From Chitinophagaceae bacterium (GTDB lineage Bacteria; Bacteroidota; Bacteroidia; Chitinophagales; Chitinophagaceae): a stretch of DNA of 64,000 nucleotides. Position numbers and translations under genes: made by a program. The notes below the pieces were generated by a model, which was not told the DNA's origin, made no database searches, and was given only the letters and a program-made list of their open reading frames with translations. Positions 1 through 8,518 of the stretch are shown here, one piece after another (position 1 is the first letter of the stretch; the number at the start of each line of letters is the position of its first letter). The stretch spans positions 186,001-250,000 of the forward strand of contig JADJTY010000015.1 of the NCBI GenBank assembly GCA_016710935.1, written 5' to 3'.

Positions 1-204
1 CATCCATTCCACCGTTTCTCCCTCCATGGTTTCAGCAAGTTCTTCGGGGCGCATGCTAAAACCGGTGTTGAACATTTCGGGCAGTACCACTATCTCTGTT
101 TTTTCTTCAATACCCGCGATCTTTTTCTCCAGCAGGCGCAGGTTAGCCGATTTTTCTTCCCAGATTAAATTGCTTTGTATGGTAGTAATAGTGAGGGTTG
201 ACAT
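1..204 (-). CDS. nitrilase-superfamily amidase (omega-amidase YafV/Nit2-like), 5' part only
   Basis: The gene reads leftwards from an ATG at 204-202 and runs off the window edge, so only the first 68 residues are visible. The translation begins MSTLTITTIQSNLIWEEK and contains IVVLPEMFNTGFSM, the segment carrying the first catalytic Glu of carbon-nitrogen hydrolases (E in LPEMF). That signature plus the following residues is typical of the YafV/Nit2 omega-amidase group, which hydrolyses alpha-ketoglutaramate and alpha-ketosuccinamate in the cytoplasm. The Lys and Cys of the catalytic triad lie outside the window, so activity cannot be judged. The family assignment is fairly secure; the exact substrate is inferred from the family. 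Confidence 0.72.
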   Translation of the reverse strand, partial: MSTLTITTIQSNLIWEEKSANLRLLEKKIAGIEEKTEIVVLPEMFNTGFSMRPEELAETMEGETVEWM

Positions 205-246
205 GAGTTTGAGTTATACCCAAATTTACGAATTTGAACCACACCA

Positions 247-336
247 GCCTACCGGCAGGCAGGTAGAATATAGAAAAACAATAGATGAACACATAGACTA
301 TGTGAAATCTATGTTCCTATCCTTCTATGTGGTTCA
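247..336. repeat. two palindromic repeat elements in the amidase-rhlE intergenic region
   Basis: Positions 248-267 carry a palindromic word (CTACC...GGTAG around GGCAGGCA) that recurs elsewhere in the window near 33381 and 35746. Positions 286-297 (TGAACACATAGA) pair with 324-336 (TCTATGTGGTTCA), giving an imperfect hairpin with an inner copy of the same ACATAGA word. No gene is seen between 205 and 497 apart from these repeats and the promoter element at 372-379. Confidence 0.5.
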
Positions 337-371
337 ACACGGCAATCTTATTCCATTAAAAAACAAAACCG

Positions 372-379
372 TACCTTTG
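372..379 (+). promoter_or_regulatory. -7 promoter element TACCTTTG for the RNA helicase gene
   Basis: TACCTTTG matches the Bacteroidota primary sigma -7 consensus TAnnTTTG. Transcription from here would give a leader of roughly 110 nt before the ATG at 498. A long 5' leader is common for RNA-helicase and cold-response genes. No clear -33 TTG was found, so this is a sequence match only. Confidence 0.45.
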
Positions 380-497
380 CCATCCACTTCCTTTCACAAG
401 AAGGCCTGTTGCAGGCCATGTGGACATAATAATTTTCCTGCTGATTCAGAATTTGCAACGTCTTTGCCAGCCCACACAAACACAAATAAACCATTTA

Positions 498-1760
498 ATG
501 CCATTTAAAAAATTAGATCTTATTGATCCAATCCTGAAAGCTTTAGAAACCGAAGGATACACCACCCCAACACCTATCCAGGCACAAAGCATACCACTTA
601 TTTTAGAAGAAAGAGATTTGCTTGGCTGTGCACAAACCGGTACCGGTAAAACCGCAGCTTTTGCCATTCCTATTTTACAGTTGCTGTATAAAAACAAAAC
701 GGAAGAGCGTGGCCCTCATAAAATAAAAGTGCTGATATTAACACCCACCCGCGAGCTTGCCATCCAAATTGATGAAAGCTTTGCGGCATATGGCAAACAT
801 ACCGGCCTAAGCCATACCGTTATTTTTGGCGGTGTTTCGCAATTACATCAAACCAATATTTTAAGAAGAGGTGTAGATATTTTAGTTGCAACACCCGGCC
901 GCCTGCTGGATCTGATAAGCCAGGGTTTTATTGATCTTAAATTCTTAAAAATATTTGTACTGGATGAAGCCGATCGTATGCTCGACATGGGATTTATACA
1001 CGATGTAAAAAGGATCATTACCAAACTGCCGGCTAAAAGGCAAACGCTTTTTTTCTCGGCAACCATGCCGCCCGAAATTCAAAAGCTGGCAAATGTATTG
1101 TTAACCAACCCGGCCTATGTGGAAGTTACCCCGGTATCTTCTACAGTTGATAAAATTGAGCAAAGTTTATATCATGTAGATAAAGCAAATAAACTCAGCC
1201 TGCTTCAGTATTTGCTGAAAGATAAAGAAATTGTTACCGCACTGGTGTTCACCCGCACCAAACACGGAGCAGATAAGGTTGTAAAGTTTTTACACAAAAA
1301 CGAAGTAACCGCAGCGGCCATTCATGGTAACAAATCGCAAAATGCAAGGCAACATGCTTTAAGCCATTTTAAAGGCGGAAACCTGCGGGTGTTGGTTGCT
1401 ACCGATATTGCTGCACGTGGTATTGATATTGACGACCTGAGCCATGTTGTAAATTTTGATCTGCCCAATGTGCCGGAAACCTATGTACACCGCATTGGCC
1501 GTACAGGCCGTGCGGGTAATGCCGGTATCGCCATTTCTTTTTGCGATGCAGAAGAAAGGACCGAATTAAAAGATATTCAAAAACTGATCGGCATTAATAT
1601 TCCGGTTGTCAACAGTCACCCTTATCCATTAAGCAATACAAATTTTTCAACGCCGTCGGCTCCTGCACAAAAGCCTGGTCAAAAACGATCCAGGGGTTTT
1701 GGCAGTTATGATAAAGGCAAGAGCAGAAATTTTAGTAGTGGCAGAAGGCAATCAAATTAA
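498..1760 (+). CDS. DEAD-box ATP-dependent RNA helicase, RhlE type
   Basis: This 420-residue superfamily 2 helicase should remodel RNA (ribosome assembly, RNA decay, cold adaptation) in the cytoplasm. All motifs are present in order: Q motif (TPTPIQ, residues 23-28), Walker A AQTGTGKT (45-52), PTRELAIQ, TPGR, DEAD, SAT in FFSATMPP, ARGIDI and HRIGRTGRAG. The C-terminal tail of about 45 residues is rich in Arg, Gly, Ser and Lys, as in RhlE-like proteins, and probably binds RNA. The frame is open further upstream to 420. The ATG at 498 is preferred because MPFKKLDLIDPILKAL is the normal start of the family and the upstream residues look non-coding. Several paralogues usually exist in one genome, so rhlE itself is not asserted. 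Confidence 0.93.
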   Translation: MPFKKLDLIDPILKALETEGYTTPTPIQAQSIPLILEERDLLGCAQTGTGKTAAFAIPILQLLYKNKTEERGPHKIKVLILTPTRELAIQIDESFAAYGKHTGLSHTVIFGGVSQLHQTNILRRGVDILVATPGRLLDLISQGFIDLKFLKIFVLDEADRMLDMGFIHDVKRIITKLPAKRQTLFFSATMPPEIQKLANVLLTNPAYVEVTPVSSTVDKIEQSLYHVDKANKLSLLQYLLKDKEIVTALVFTRTKHGADKVVKFLHKNEVTAAAIHGNKSQNARQHALSHFKGGNLRVLVATDIAARGIDIDDLSHVVNFDLPNVPETYVHRIGRTGRAGNAGIAISFCDAEERTELKDIQKLIGINIPVVNSHPYPLSNTNFSTPSAPAQKPGQKRSRGFGSYDKGKSRNFSSGRRQSN

Positions 1761-1827
1761 AATACCCTGCAAACGGTATTTATTAAGAAGTTAAAAATTG
1801 TATTTTGAGAGCCTAAACTAATTTAAT

Positions 1828-2325
1828 ATGAAACATGCTTTTTTTAAATTTTTAACTGTTGCGCTGTTAACTGGTTTTATCTGTTCGTGTAATACCGAAG
1901 CAACCAAAACCGAAACAGCAGCAGGTTTTAGTCTCGACAGCGTTAAAGCGGCCATTGCTGCCAGCAATAAAATTTTTGGTGCCAGTTTTGCCACCGGCGA
2001 TTCTGTAGCATTTGCCAATTGTTATACCAGCGATGGTTGTATTTACAATGCCAATATGCCAAAAGTTTGCGGTACGGCCGGCATACAGTCTTTCTTAAGC
2101 ATGGGTTATAAATCCGGTTTAAGAAACGTGGTTTTAACAACCGAAGAAGTAATGGGCGGAAAAGAGGCTGTTGTGGAAACAGGGAAATATGAAGTATTTA
2201 TTGCCAATAATGTTTCGGTAGAAAAAGGAAAATTTGTAGTTGCCTGGAAAGAAGAGAACGGCAAATGGAAAATGCACCGTGATATCTGGAATTCGGATGC
2301 CCCTCCGCCTCCACCGGCTAAATAA
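1828..2325 (+). CDS. lipoprotein with SnoaL/DUF4440-type NTF2-like domain
   Basis: The 165-residue product starts with a lipoprotein signal (MKHAFFKFLTVALLTGFICSC, lipobox Cys at about residue 21), so it is probably anchored in the outer membrane or periplasm. The mature part, from about residue 38, has the pattern of an NTF2-like/DUF4440 fold: a helix with AAIAASNKIFGASFATGDSVAFANCYTSDG, then beta strands ending in WKEENGKWKMHRDIWNS. Such domains bind small molecules or act as accessory domains, and no catalytic role can be read from the sequence. It ends in a run of prolines (APPPPPAK). It is a stand-alone gene followed directly by a terminator hairpin. Confidence 0.75.
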   Translation: MKHAFFKFLTVALLTGFICSCNTEATKTETAAGFSLDSVKAAIAASNKIFGASFATGDSVAFANCYTSDGCIYNANMPKVCGTAGIQSFLSMGYKSGLRNVVLTTEEVMGGKEAVVETGKYEVFIANNVSVEKGKFVVAWKEENGKWKMHRDIWNSDAPPPPPAK

Positions 2326-2342
2326 TTGTACAGTCATTATAG

Positions 2343-2378
2343 AAAACCGTCCCTGCATTGTGTAAGGACGGTTTTTTT
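2343..2378 (+). terminator. rho-independent terminator after the DUF4440-like lipoprotein
   Basis: A 10-bp perfect stem (AAAACCGTCC / GGACGGTTTT) with a 13-nt loop is followed by a T run. It lies 18 nt downstream of the lipoprotein stop and before the corA gene. Confidence 0.85.
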
Positions 2379-2459
2379 ATTTGTTTATTTTCGGGCAGAT
2401 TAATATTTATTTGAACTAAATTTATTTTTTACTAATGCCCGGTTTATAATTACTTTACT

Positions 2460-3551
2460 ATGCCAGTCTCTAATTATCTTTCTTACTTATTAAATCCGCT
2501 GGATCTGCTGCGTACCAAAAAAGTGTTGCGGGTAAATCCAACAATTGTTTCTCAGCGGGCAGAGCCTGTTGAAACAAAGATTACGGTGTATGATTACAAC
2601 ACGGACCGTATAGATATTAAAGCGCTTACAAAAGTAGAAGAATGTTTTCCTTATATAGACCCGCAAACTGTTTCCTGGATAAATGTTGATGGTTTAAGAA
2701 AGGATGATGTGGAATCTGTCTGCAAACATTTTGGTGTGCATTATTTAATTACCGAAGATATTTTAAGCCTGGGCCAACGGCCAAAGATGGATGAGATCGA
2801 TGGTCTGCTCTTTTGTTTGCTGAACATGCTTTATTTTAATGAAAAGGATTCTGCTGTTGAAATTGAACAGATAAGCATTATACTGGGTAAAAATTTCGTT
2901 ATCAGTTTTCAGGAAGATGCAAACAGGGATGTTTTTAACCCTTTGCGTGAACGGTTAAAAGTGGGTACCACAAAAGTGAGACAAAACGGTGCCGATTTTT
3001 TATTTTATGCTTTGATTGACATGATCGTTGATAATTATTATGTGGTGATGGAAAAACTGGGAGAAAAAATTGAAGGGCTGGAAGAGGATATTGTTCGTAA
3101 TTCAAATACCCGGAGCCTGGCTAAAATAAACATGCTGCGTAAAGAAATGATCATACTTAAAAGAAGTGTGGCGCCGGTAAGAGAATTGGTAAATGGTATT
3201 TTAAGAAGCGAAAGTGAACTGATAGAAGAAAAGACCGAAAAGTATTTTAAGGATGTGTATGATCATATTTTACAGGCAAACGAATTGGCCGAAAACTACC
3301 GTGATATGATGATGAACTTACACGATCTCTATATCAGCAATGTGAATTTAAAAATGAATGAGGTAATGAAGGTGATGGCGGTGGTTACCTGTTTGCTTGC
3401 GCCGGCAACGGTTATCGGGGGTATCTTTGGAATGAACTTTGAAATTATTCCATTACTTCATAACAAATGGGGATTCTTTATTTCTGTAGGCCTTATGCTG
3501 TTTATTCCGCTTACAATGGTAAGAATGTTTAGAAAGCGGGGATGGTTTTAG
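2460..3551 (+). CDS. corA: CorA-family magnesium/cobalt transporter
   Basis: The 363-residue protein forms a homopentameric Mg2+ (also Co2+, Ni2+) channel in the inner membrane. The long N-terminal cytoplasmic part (about residues 1-290) has the acidic and helical stretches of CorA, including a willow helix around LGEKIEGLEEDIVRN. Two C-terminal transmembrane helices follow. The first ends in the family signature GMN (IGGIFGMNFEIIP), and the second is WGFFISVGLMLFIPLTMV, closing with the usual basic tail RMFRKRGWF. Length and motif order are normal. It appears to be a single-gene unit. Confidence 0.95.
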   Translation: MPVSNYLSYLLNPLDLLRTKKVLRVNPTIVSQRAEPVETKITVYDYNTDRIDIKALTKVEECFPYIDPQTVSWINVDGLRKDDVESVCKHFGVHYLITEDILSLGQRPKMDEIDGLLFCLLNMLYFNEKDSAVEIEQISIILGKNFVISFQEDANRDVFNPLRERLKVGTTKVRQNGADFLFYALIDMIVDNYYVVMEKLGEKIEGLEEDIVRNSNTRSLAKINMLRKEMIILKRSVAPVRELVNGILRSESELIEEKTEKYFKDVYDHILQANELAENYRDMMMNLHDLYISNVNLKMNEVMKVMAVVTCLLAPATVIGGIFGMNFEIIPLLHNKWGFFISVGLMLFIPLTMVRMFRKRGWF

Positions 3552-3567
3552 TTCGTGAGTTGTCAAT

Positions 3568-3635
3568 CGTGAGTGGTGAGTAGGGCTTGGTTTTAACAAC
3601 AGAATACACTCACGTTTCACCATTCACCACTCACG
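3568..3635. repeat. inverted repeat of the GTGAGTGGTGA type between convergent genes
   Basis: CGTGAGTGGTGA at 3568-3579 is perfectly complementary to TCACCACTCACG at 3624-3635. The right arm overlaps the stop codon of the DUF2480 gene. With corA converging from the left, the structure may act as a two-way terminator. The arm is built from short GTGA/GTGG words, so it also looks like an intergenic repeat. Confidence 0.6.
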
Positions 3636-4140
3636 CCTTCTTCTTATAAACCGGTACTGTGCTGCAGGGCTCACCATACATGATGCTTTTTACCACCGGC
3701 CTTAATTGGTTTGTTATAGCTACATAAGCCGTTTCTGAAATGGGCAATTCTCCGCAGCCCTTAATAACCACACGCTGGTCTTTGTATGCTTCAGCATTAA
3801 TTTCCGCAATATTCTTTAAGAACAGGGTTTTGTGTAAAAAATCTGCATCGCCAAAAACAATTTCTTTGGCAACGGGTTGCAGGTAACTGGCTACAAGCAT
3901 ATAGGCCCACACGGGAATAACGGCATCAGCAGAACAGGTAAGGGCTATGTTTTTATCTTTGTACGGAGTAAGGTCCAGGTTCTTCAGGGTTTCCCTGAAA
4001 TCTTTTTCTTTCAATATCAAACCCATAAACAGGTGATCTTTCATATCAAAGACCGCTGTTTCCTCTTTTGGATAAAAATCTTCCAGGTCCAAAGTAATGA
4101 TCCCGCTCTCTGAAACCTTATTTATAAATTCCGCTTCCAT
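3631..4140 (-). CDS. DUF2480 family protein
   Basis: This 169-residue, probably cytoplasmic protein has no signal or membrane segment. The start MEAEFINKVSESGIITLDLE and the segment VPVWAYMLVASYLQP are recognised as typical of DUF2480, a family found almost only in Bacteroidota. The function of that family is unknown. No motif suggests an enzymatic role, although a Cys-containing segment (VVIKGCGELPISETAYVAIT) stands out as the best-defined block. It is transcribed divergently from nothing obvious and converges on corA. Confidence 0.72.
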   Translation of the reverse strand: MEAEFINKVSESGIITLDLEDFYPKEETAVFDMKDHLFMGLILKEKDFRETLKNLDLTPYKDKNIALTCSADAVIPVWAYMLVASYLQPVAKEIVFGDADFLHKTLFLKNIAEINAEAYKDQRVVIKGCGELPISETAYVAITNQLRPVVKSIMYGEPCSTVPVYKKKA

Positions 4141-4247
4141 ACCGCAAAGATACTATTACACCTAAAACCCGGGTAGTTTTAAAAGTTAAACAATGGGTAT
4201 CTGAACAATTTTTTCTAAAAAGGTAAATTGGGTCAGGTGGTAAAAAG

Positions 4248-4280
4248 AAACAGCCATCACGAAATCGTAATGGCTGTTTT
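4248..4280 (-). terminator. terminator downstream of the PpiD-like gene
   Basis: AAACAGCCAT, one mismatch, then ACGA pairs with TCGT, one mismatch, then ATGGCTGTTT around a 2-nt turn. Read on the minus strand, the stem is followed by a T-rich tail (TTTCTTTTT). It lies just past the stop of the peptidylprolyl isomerase gene. Confidence 0.75.
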
Positions 4281-4301
4281 AAAAATTTATTTCTATAAAT
4301 T

Positions 4302-6425
4302 TTAGAAGAACTTGCTCCTGTTGTCTTTAATAGTTGCTTTTTTGCGCAGGCCCTCAAACCAGTTTGATACCGCCTGGTTGCGTAATGCAACTGTTTGCTG
4401 CAATCTCATCTGAACTTTATCTTCATTAGGATCGGCTGCTTTCTCACCCACACTGTTTACTTTAAAAACAAATACACCGGCTTTACCTGCAACCGGTGCA
4501 GCTACTTTATTAAGGTTTGCTTTATTGAAAATGGCTCCAATCAATTTAGGTTCATTTCCAATGGAATCAATAATCTGTGATTTAAATGTGATAGAGGAAT
4601 CAGCCCCGGTCATAATAATTGATTTCGAATATTTTGCAGCAGCACTCTCCAGTGTTGGGTTAGCGCCCAATGCACTGATTATCTGTGCCGCTTTCTTTTC
4701 TTCCCGGATAGCATTTTCAGCCAATGGCCTCGCTGTTTCAACATCCTGTGTTCCTTCTTCATAAATTTTATCAACTGTTGCTACCACAAACTGGTCGCCA
4801 ACCGGCATAGGGTCACTTACTTCTCCTTTTTTTGCTTCAAAAACCCAACGTACCAGTTGTCTTGCATCCTGCATCTGACCTATACTGGCATCATTTTCTT
4901 TGATAAGTGTGGGTACAACTGTTTTTGACAGGCCATTCTTATCCAGGTATGCCTGCAGGTTTTTAGCATCTTTTTCCGCAGAAAGTTTAACGGCATTATT
5001 ACTTGCGTTGTTGATGGTTTCTTCACTGGGGAAGATCTCTTTTGCTAAAAATCCAATTTTGTATGCCGGGCTGGATCCTTTTTGGCCCAACACATCAATG
5101 ATATGATAACCAAACTGCGTTCTAACAACGCCTCTGGATCCAACAGGTTTTTCAAAACAATATTTATTAAACTCCGGTACCATGGCTCCATAGGCAAATG
5201 TTCCCAGGTCGCCGCCTTTATCTTTACTGCCGTCTGCTGAATATTGCAGCGCCAGCATGGCAAAATTTGCTCCTGCATTAATTGCATTATAAACACTGTC
5301 GGCACGTTTTTTTGCAGTACTGTCTTCAAGCAGGGGTTGACCTGTTTGCGCATTTACAGTGGCTATTAATATATGTTTTGCGTTTGCACTGTCCGGAACA
5401 TTTTTGCTGCCCAGCATTTTTGCAACTACATAACTTTTGTTTTCAATATAGGGGCCATAAACAGATCCGTTGCTTAATCTTACTATTGAATCTATATACG
5501 CAGTTTGAATTTTTGATTTTGGAACATAGTTGGTATCAAAATCAATTGCAGAAGCATTCCTTGCTAAAAAATTCTTGTCGTTGGTTTCGGTGGCAAACTC
5601 CGCTTTCAGGCTTTCAATCTGGGCTTTGGTTTTGGCACTGTCTGTAGCGCTGGGCAATTGGCTAAAACCTACATAGGAGATCATACGTCCGGCCTCTTGT
5701 TTAAAAAGGTCTTTGTGGCTTTCTACATATTTTTTAACTTCATCATCCGTTACTTTTATAGAACTATCGCTGATCGTCTGGTAAGGGATCTGCACAAAGG
5801 AAATGGTTGCAAATGTTTTACTTTCTTTTGCATCTTTTTCTTCCATCCAGGTTGGGTAATAAGCACTTGCATTTAACAAAGCAAAATATTTTGTTGAAAC
5901 ACTGGCTAATTTTTGCGGCTCAATAATTTGTGCATTGATCATTTCCCACTGTTCGCCCTTGGCTTTTTTAATATTGGTTAAAGCCTGCGTTAATTTGGCC
6001 TGGTCTAATTTTCCTGTAGCCGGGTCTATCATCGACCTGTCCTGCATCATCGGATTAGAGGGATCGTCACTTTTTAAAACTTTATCCAGTTCTTTAGAAG
6101 TAAACTCTATTCCCAGTTTAGCGGCTTCAGCATAAAAAACCTTTTCAGCTACAATCTGGTTCCAAACCTGGTCACGTATCTGTGCCAAACGGCTGTTATC
6201 AGGTTTTTGCCCGGTTTGTTGCTCTTCCTGGCTTTCCAGGTTCTGTATCTTTTTGCTGAATTCGTTCTGGTCAATAGAAGAACCGTTTACTTTTCCAATG
6301 CTTTCAGAAGGAGATACCCCATTATCCTGCCGTGCATCCATTAAAATAAAGGCAATTAAAGCCAAAGCAATAGCTGTAATTGTTATAGGAGCCCCTTTGT
6401 CACGTATTGTCTGAATAATCTGCAT
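4302..6425 (-). CDS. PpiD/SurA-type periplasmic peptidylprolyl isomerase
   Basis: The 707-residue membrane-anchored chaperone probably assists folding of envelope proteins leaving the Sec channel. A single N-terminal transmembrane helix (ITITAIALALIAFILMDA, about residues 14-31) is followed by a SurA_N-like helical domain. The parvulin (PpiC) domain at roughly residues 345-450 has the hallmark words AKHILIA, GGDLGTFAYGAMVPEF and TQFGYHIIDV. A long second helical and parvulin-like region reaches the C-terminus. Size and layout match PpiD (SurA N-terminal domain proteins) of Bacteroidota. A good -7 promoter element lies 27 nt upstream. Confidence 0.9.
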   Translation of the reverse strand: MQIIQTIRDKGAPITITAIALALIAFILMDARQDNGVSPSESIGKVNGSSIDQNEFSKKIQNLESQEEQQTGQKPDNSRLAQIRDQVWNQIVAEKVFYAEAAKLGIEFTSKELDKVLKSDDPSNPMMQDRSMIDPATGKLDQAKLTQALTNIKKAKGEQWEMINAQIIEPQKLASVSTKYFALLNASAYYPTWMEEKDAKESKTFATISFVQIPYQTISDSSIKVTDDEVKKYVESHKDLFKQEAGRMISYVGFSQLPSATDSAKTKAQIESLKAEFATETNDKNFLARNASAIDFDTNYVPKSKIQTAYIDSIVRLSNGSVYGPYIENKSYVVAKMLGSKNVPDSANAKHILIATVNAQTGQPLLEDSTAKKRADSVYNAINAGANFAMLALQYSADGSKDKGGDLGTFAYGAMVPEFNKYCFEKPVGSRGVVRTQFGYHIIDVLGQKGSSPAYKIGFLAKEIFPSEETINNASNNAVKLSAEKDAKNLQAYLDKNGLSKTVVPTLIKENDASIGQMQDARQLVRWVFEAKKGEVSDPMPVGDQFVVATVDKIYEEGTQDVETARPLAENAIREEKKAAQIISALGANPTLESAAAKYSKSIIMTGADSSITFKSQIIDSIGNEPKLIGAIFNKANLNKVAAPVAGKAGVFVFKVNSVGEKAADPNEDKVQMRLQQTVALRNQAVSNWFEGLRKKATIKDNRSKFF

Positions 6426-6451
6426 ATAGGTCTTAAGTTAAATTTGGACGG

Positions 6452-6459
6452 CAAAAATA
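6452..6459 (-). promoter_or_regulatory. -7 promoter element TATTTTTG for the PpiD-like gene
   Basis: On the minus strand this is TATTTTTG, an exact TAnnTTTG match 27 nt upstream of the ATG at 6425. It gives a short, plausible leader. No experimental support is available. Confidence 0.5.
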
Positions 6460-6919
6460 GGGTAAAATTGAATATAAAAATCCGATTTTAGCGCCTTCAA
6501 ATACATTATAATGCAGTATCTGAAAGGCTTAGGCAATTTTTTGAATCGTTGATATGTTGATTTATACCCGTTTTTTACGGTGGATTACAGGTTCTTAACA
6601 GGCGGTTGTTAATAACCCTGAAAAGGCGTTAAAAACCCCCCTTTTTTAAAATGAAACCTATGCACAAAATGAGCAGATCTTAAGGTTGCAAAAATTTATA
6701 GATGACCGGCTGTTATTAACCCCTTGTTTATACAGGCTGTATCAACAGGTATAAATGTGTGATGTGTAATTATTCTTTACACAGACAAACTTATTAACCG
6801 ATGTGTGCAATAAATAATAAAAATATGGTTTACAGTTGCCTGAATGTATTTTCATCAGCATTTAACTATTCTTATAGATGTTAATTACCTGTGAATGACG
6901 GTTAATAAACTAAAGGTTT

Positions 6920-6927
6920 TAATTTTG
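6920..6927 (+). promoter_or_regulatory. -7 promoter element TAATTTTG for nadA
   Basis: Exact TAnnTTTG match about 88 nt upstream of the nadA ATG. It is the only good match in the region immediately before the gene. Confidence 0.45.
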
Positions 6928-7014
6928 CAAGAGTTGCTGTTTTAATTTTTTCAACAAATTAACAGCCCTAGTAGTAATAGTTGATTATATAAATAAGAAG
7001 TATTAATACATATT

Positions 7015-8019
7015 ATGGCAGATATTAACAGTGCTTTTGAAGCAATTGAACAAAAAGGTTTTTTAGATATTGATATAGATCCCACCATTGATCTGTTTGC
7101 GGAAATTGAAAAACTGAAAAAAGAAAAAAATGCCATTATTCTGGCACATTACTACCAGGAGCCCGACATCCAGGATGTGGCAGATTATATTGGTGATAGT
7201 TTAGGTTTGGCACAATATGCAGAAAAGACAGAAGCAGATATTATTGTTTTTGCCGGTGTGCACTTTATGGCAGAAACAGCCAAGATATTAAACCCGTCAA
7301 AAAAAGTATTACTGCCCGATCTTAATGCCGGCTGTTCTTTAAGTGACTCTGCCCCGCCACCCCTGTTTAAACTATTTAAGGATAAGCACCCCGACCATAA
7401 AGTAATTACCTATATAAACTGCTCTGCCGGTATTAAAGCTTTAAGTGATATTATCTGTACCTCTTCCAATTCCCAAAAAATCGTAGAGAGCTTACCAGCT
7501 GACCAACCTATCATTTTTGCCCCGGATAAGAACCTTGGGGCTTATATTAACAAGCAGACGGGTAGAAACATGGTGTTATGGAACGGCGCCTGTATGGTTC
7601 ATGAAATTTTTAGCCTGGAAAAAATTACCAGGTTAAAAATACGGCACCCGCAGGCTAAAGTTATTGCGCATCCCGAATGTGAAGAAGCTATTTTAAATGT
7701 TGCAGATTACATTGGAAGTACAACCGGCTTGTTGAAATTTACAAAGCAGGATCCGGCAAACACTTTTATAGTAGCTACCGAAACGGGTATTTTGCACCAG
7801 ATGCAAAAAGCCAGTCCGGATAAAACATTTATTCCGGCACCACCCGATAACAGCTGTGCATGTAATGATTGCCCACATATGAAATTAAATACGCTTGAAA
7901 AGCTGTATCTATGCCTGAAATATGAAGCGCCCGAAATTGTAATGGATGAAGATCTGCGTTTGGCTGCAAGAAAACCAATTGACGAAATGTTAAAAATAAG
8001 TGCTCATTATGGACTTTAA
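7015..8019 (+). CDS. nadA: quinolinate synthase NadA
   Basis: The 334-residue cytoplasmic 4Fe-4S enzyme condenses iminoaspartate with dihydroxyacetone phosphate to quinolinate in de novo NAD synthesis. The three pseudo-repeats of the fold are visible: AIILAHYYQEPDIQDVADYIGDS, VITYINCSAG and VIAHPECEE. The three cluster-ligand cysteines are found in NAGCSLSD, WNGACMVHE and the C-terminal block CACNDCPHMKLNTLEKLY. Length is normal for the family. nadB and nadC are not adjacent, but nadD lies about 4 kb away. The gene overlaps the next reading frame by 11 bp. Confidence 0.97.
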   Translation: MADINSAFEAIEQKGFLDIDIDPTIDLFAEIEKLKKEKNAIILAHYYQEPDIQDVADYIGDSLGLAQYAEKTEADIIVFAGVHFMAETAKILNPSKKVLLPDLNAGCSLSDSAPPPLFKLFKDKHPDHKVITYINCSAGIKALSDIICTSSNSQKIVESLPADQPIIFAPDKNLGAYINKQTGRNMVLWNGACMVHEIFSLEKITRLKIRHPQAKVIAHPECEEAILNVADYIGSTTGLLKFTKQDPANTFIVATETGILHQMQKASPDKTFIPAPPDNSCACNDCPHMKLNTLEKLYLCLKYEAPEIVMDEDLRLAARKPIDEMLKISAHYGL

Positions 8020-8518
8020 AAAATCATATCTTTTTTTAAGCGCTCTTGTAGCTGTTATTCTTTTTTTTGAAAGTTGTTCAGATCAGAAAAAAAACAATAT
8101 AGATAACACGTATTATATTGAACTGGTTAATTTTAATCACGACAGCCTGAAAAATGACGTATCTGCAAAACTTTTTGGAAAAGCGTCGTTTTATAAAAAT
8201 AAAGAGCTTCAAATTTTATCAGTAAATTATCTTACGGAGGATTACCCTGATATACATTTTTACAAAAATGCTTCAGAACTTACAAATGAAATTAAACCTG
8301 AAACTAAAAAAATACGTATAGAATTTGGAGGCGTATTCACATTGGATAGTATTAAATATTCTCTTCAGAAATTTGTTTATCGTGATAAGCAATGGAAAAA
8401 AACATCTGATATGGGTTTTATTACAGCAATCAATACCTATTTCAAAACCAGTCAGTATACAGTTGATCAATTTGGAAAAGAAATTTTATACAATACTATT
8501 ACCTATACCTATAACTGA
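8009..8518 (+). CDS. small lipoprotein of unknown function, coupled to nadA
   Basis: The 169-residue product has a lipoprotein signal (MDFKKSYLFLSALVAVILFFESC, lipobox Cys near residue 23). The mature part is Lys/Asn-rich with alternating hydrophobic and aromatic residues, suggesting a small beta-rich domain. No known family was recognised. The ATG at 8009 lies inside nadA (11-bp overlap), so translation is probably coupled to it. A GTG at 8000 in the same frame is a less likely start because it would add only three residues before the signal peptide. The 3' end overlaps the convergent gene by 10 bp. Confidence 0.7.
   Translation: MDFKKSYLFLSALVAVILFFESCSDQKKNNIDNTYYIELVNFNHDSLKNDVSAKLFGKASFYKNKELQILSVNYLTEDYPDIHFYKNASELTNEIKPETKKIRIEFGGVFTLDSIKYSLQKFVYRDKQWKKTSDMGFITAINTYFKTSQYTVDQFGKEILYNTITYTYN

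Larger units (their letters stand above)
6426..7014. other. 589-bp non-coding region with DnaA-box-like words and TTAATAACC repeats
   Basis: No credible gene is present between the divergent ppiD-like and nadA genes. The DNA is very AT-rich. Two 8-of-9 matches to the DnaA box TTWTNCACA occur at 6658-6666 (CTATGCACA) and 6775-6783 (CTTTACACA), with weaker relatives near 6727 and 6800. Related words GGTTGTTAATAACC (6604-6617) and CTGTTATTAACC (about 6709-6720) recur, and a further TTATTAACC lies near 6790. Together with the divergent flanking genes this resembles a replication origin, but dnaA is not in the window and the box matches are imperfect. Confidence 0.35.

Noticed and set aside
420..497. 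Upstream start for the RNA helicase
   Set aside because: The 26 extra residues (starting MDIIIFLLIQ) do not match the family and lie in the promoter leader.
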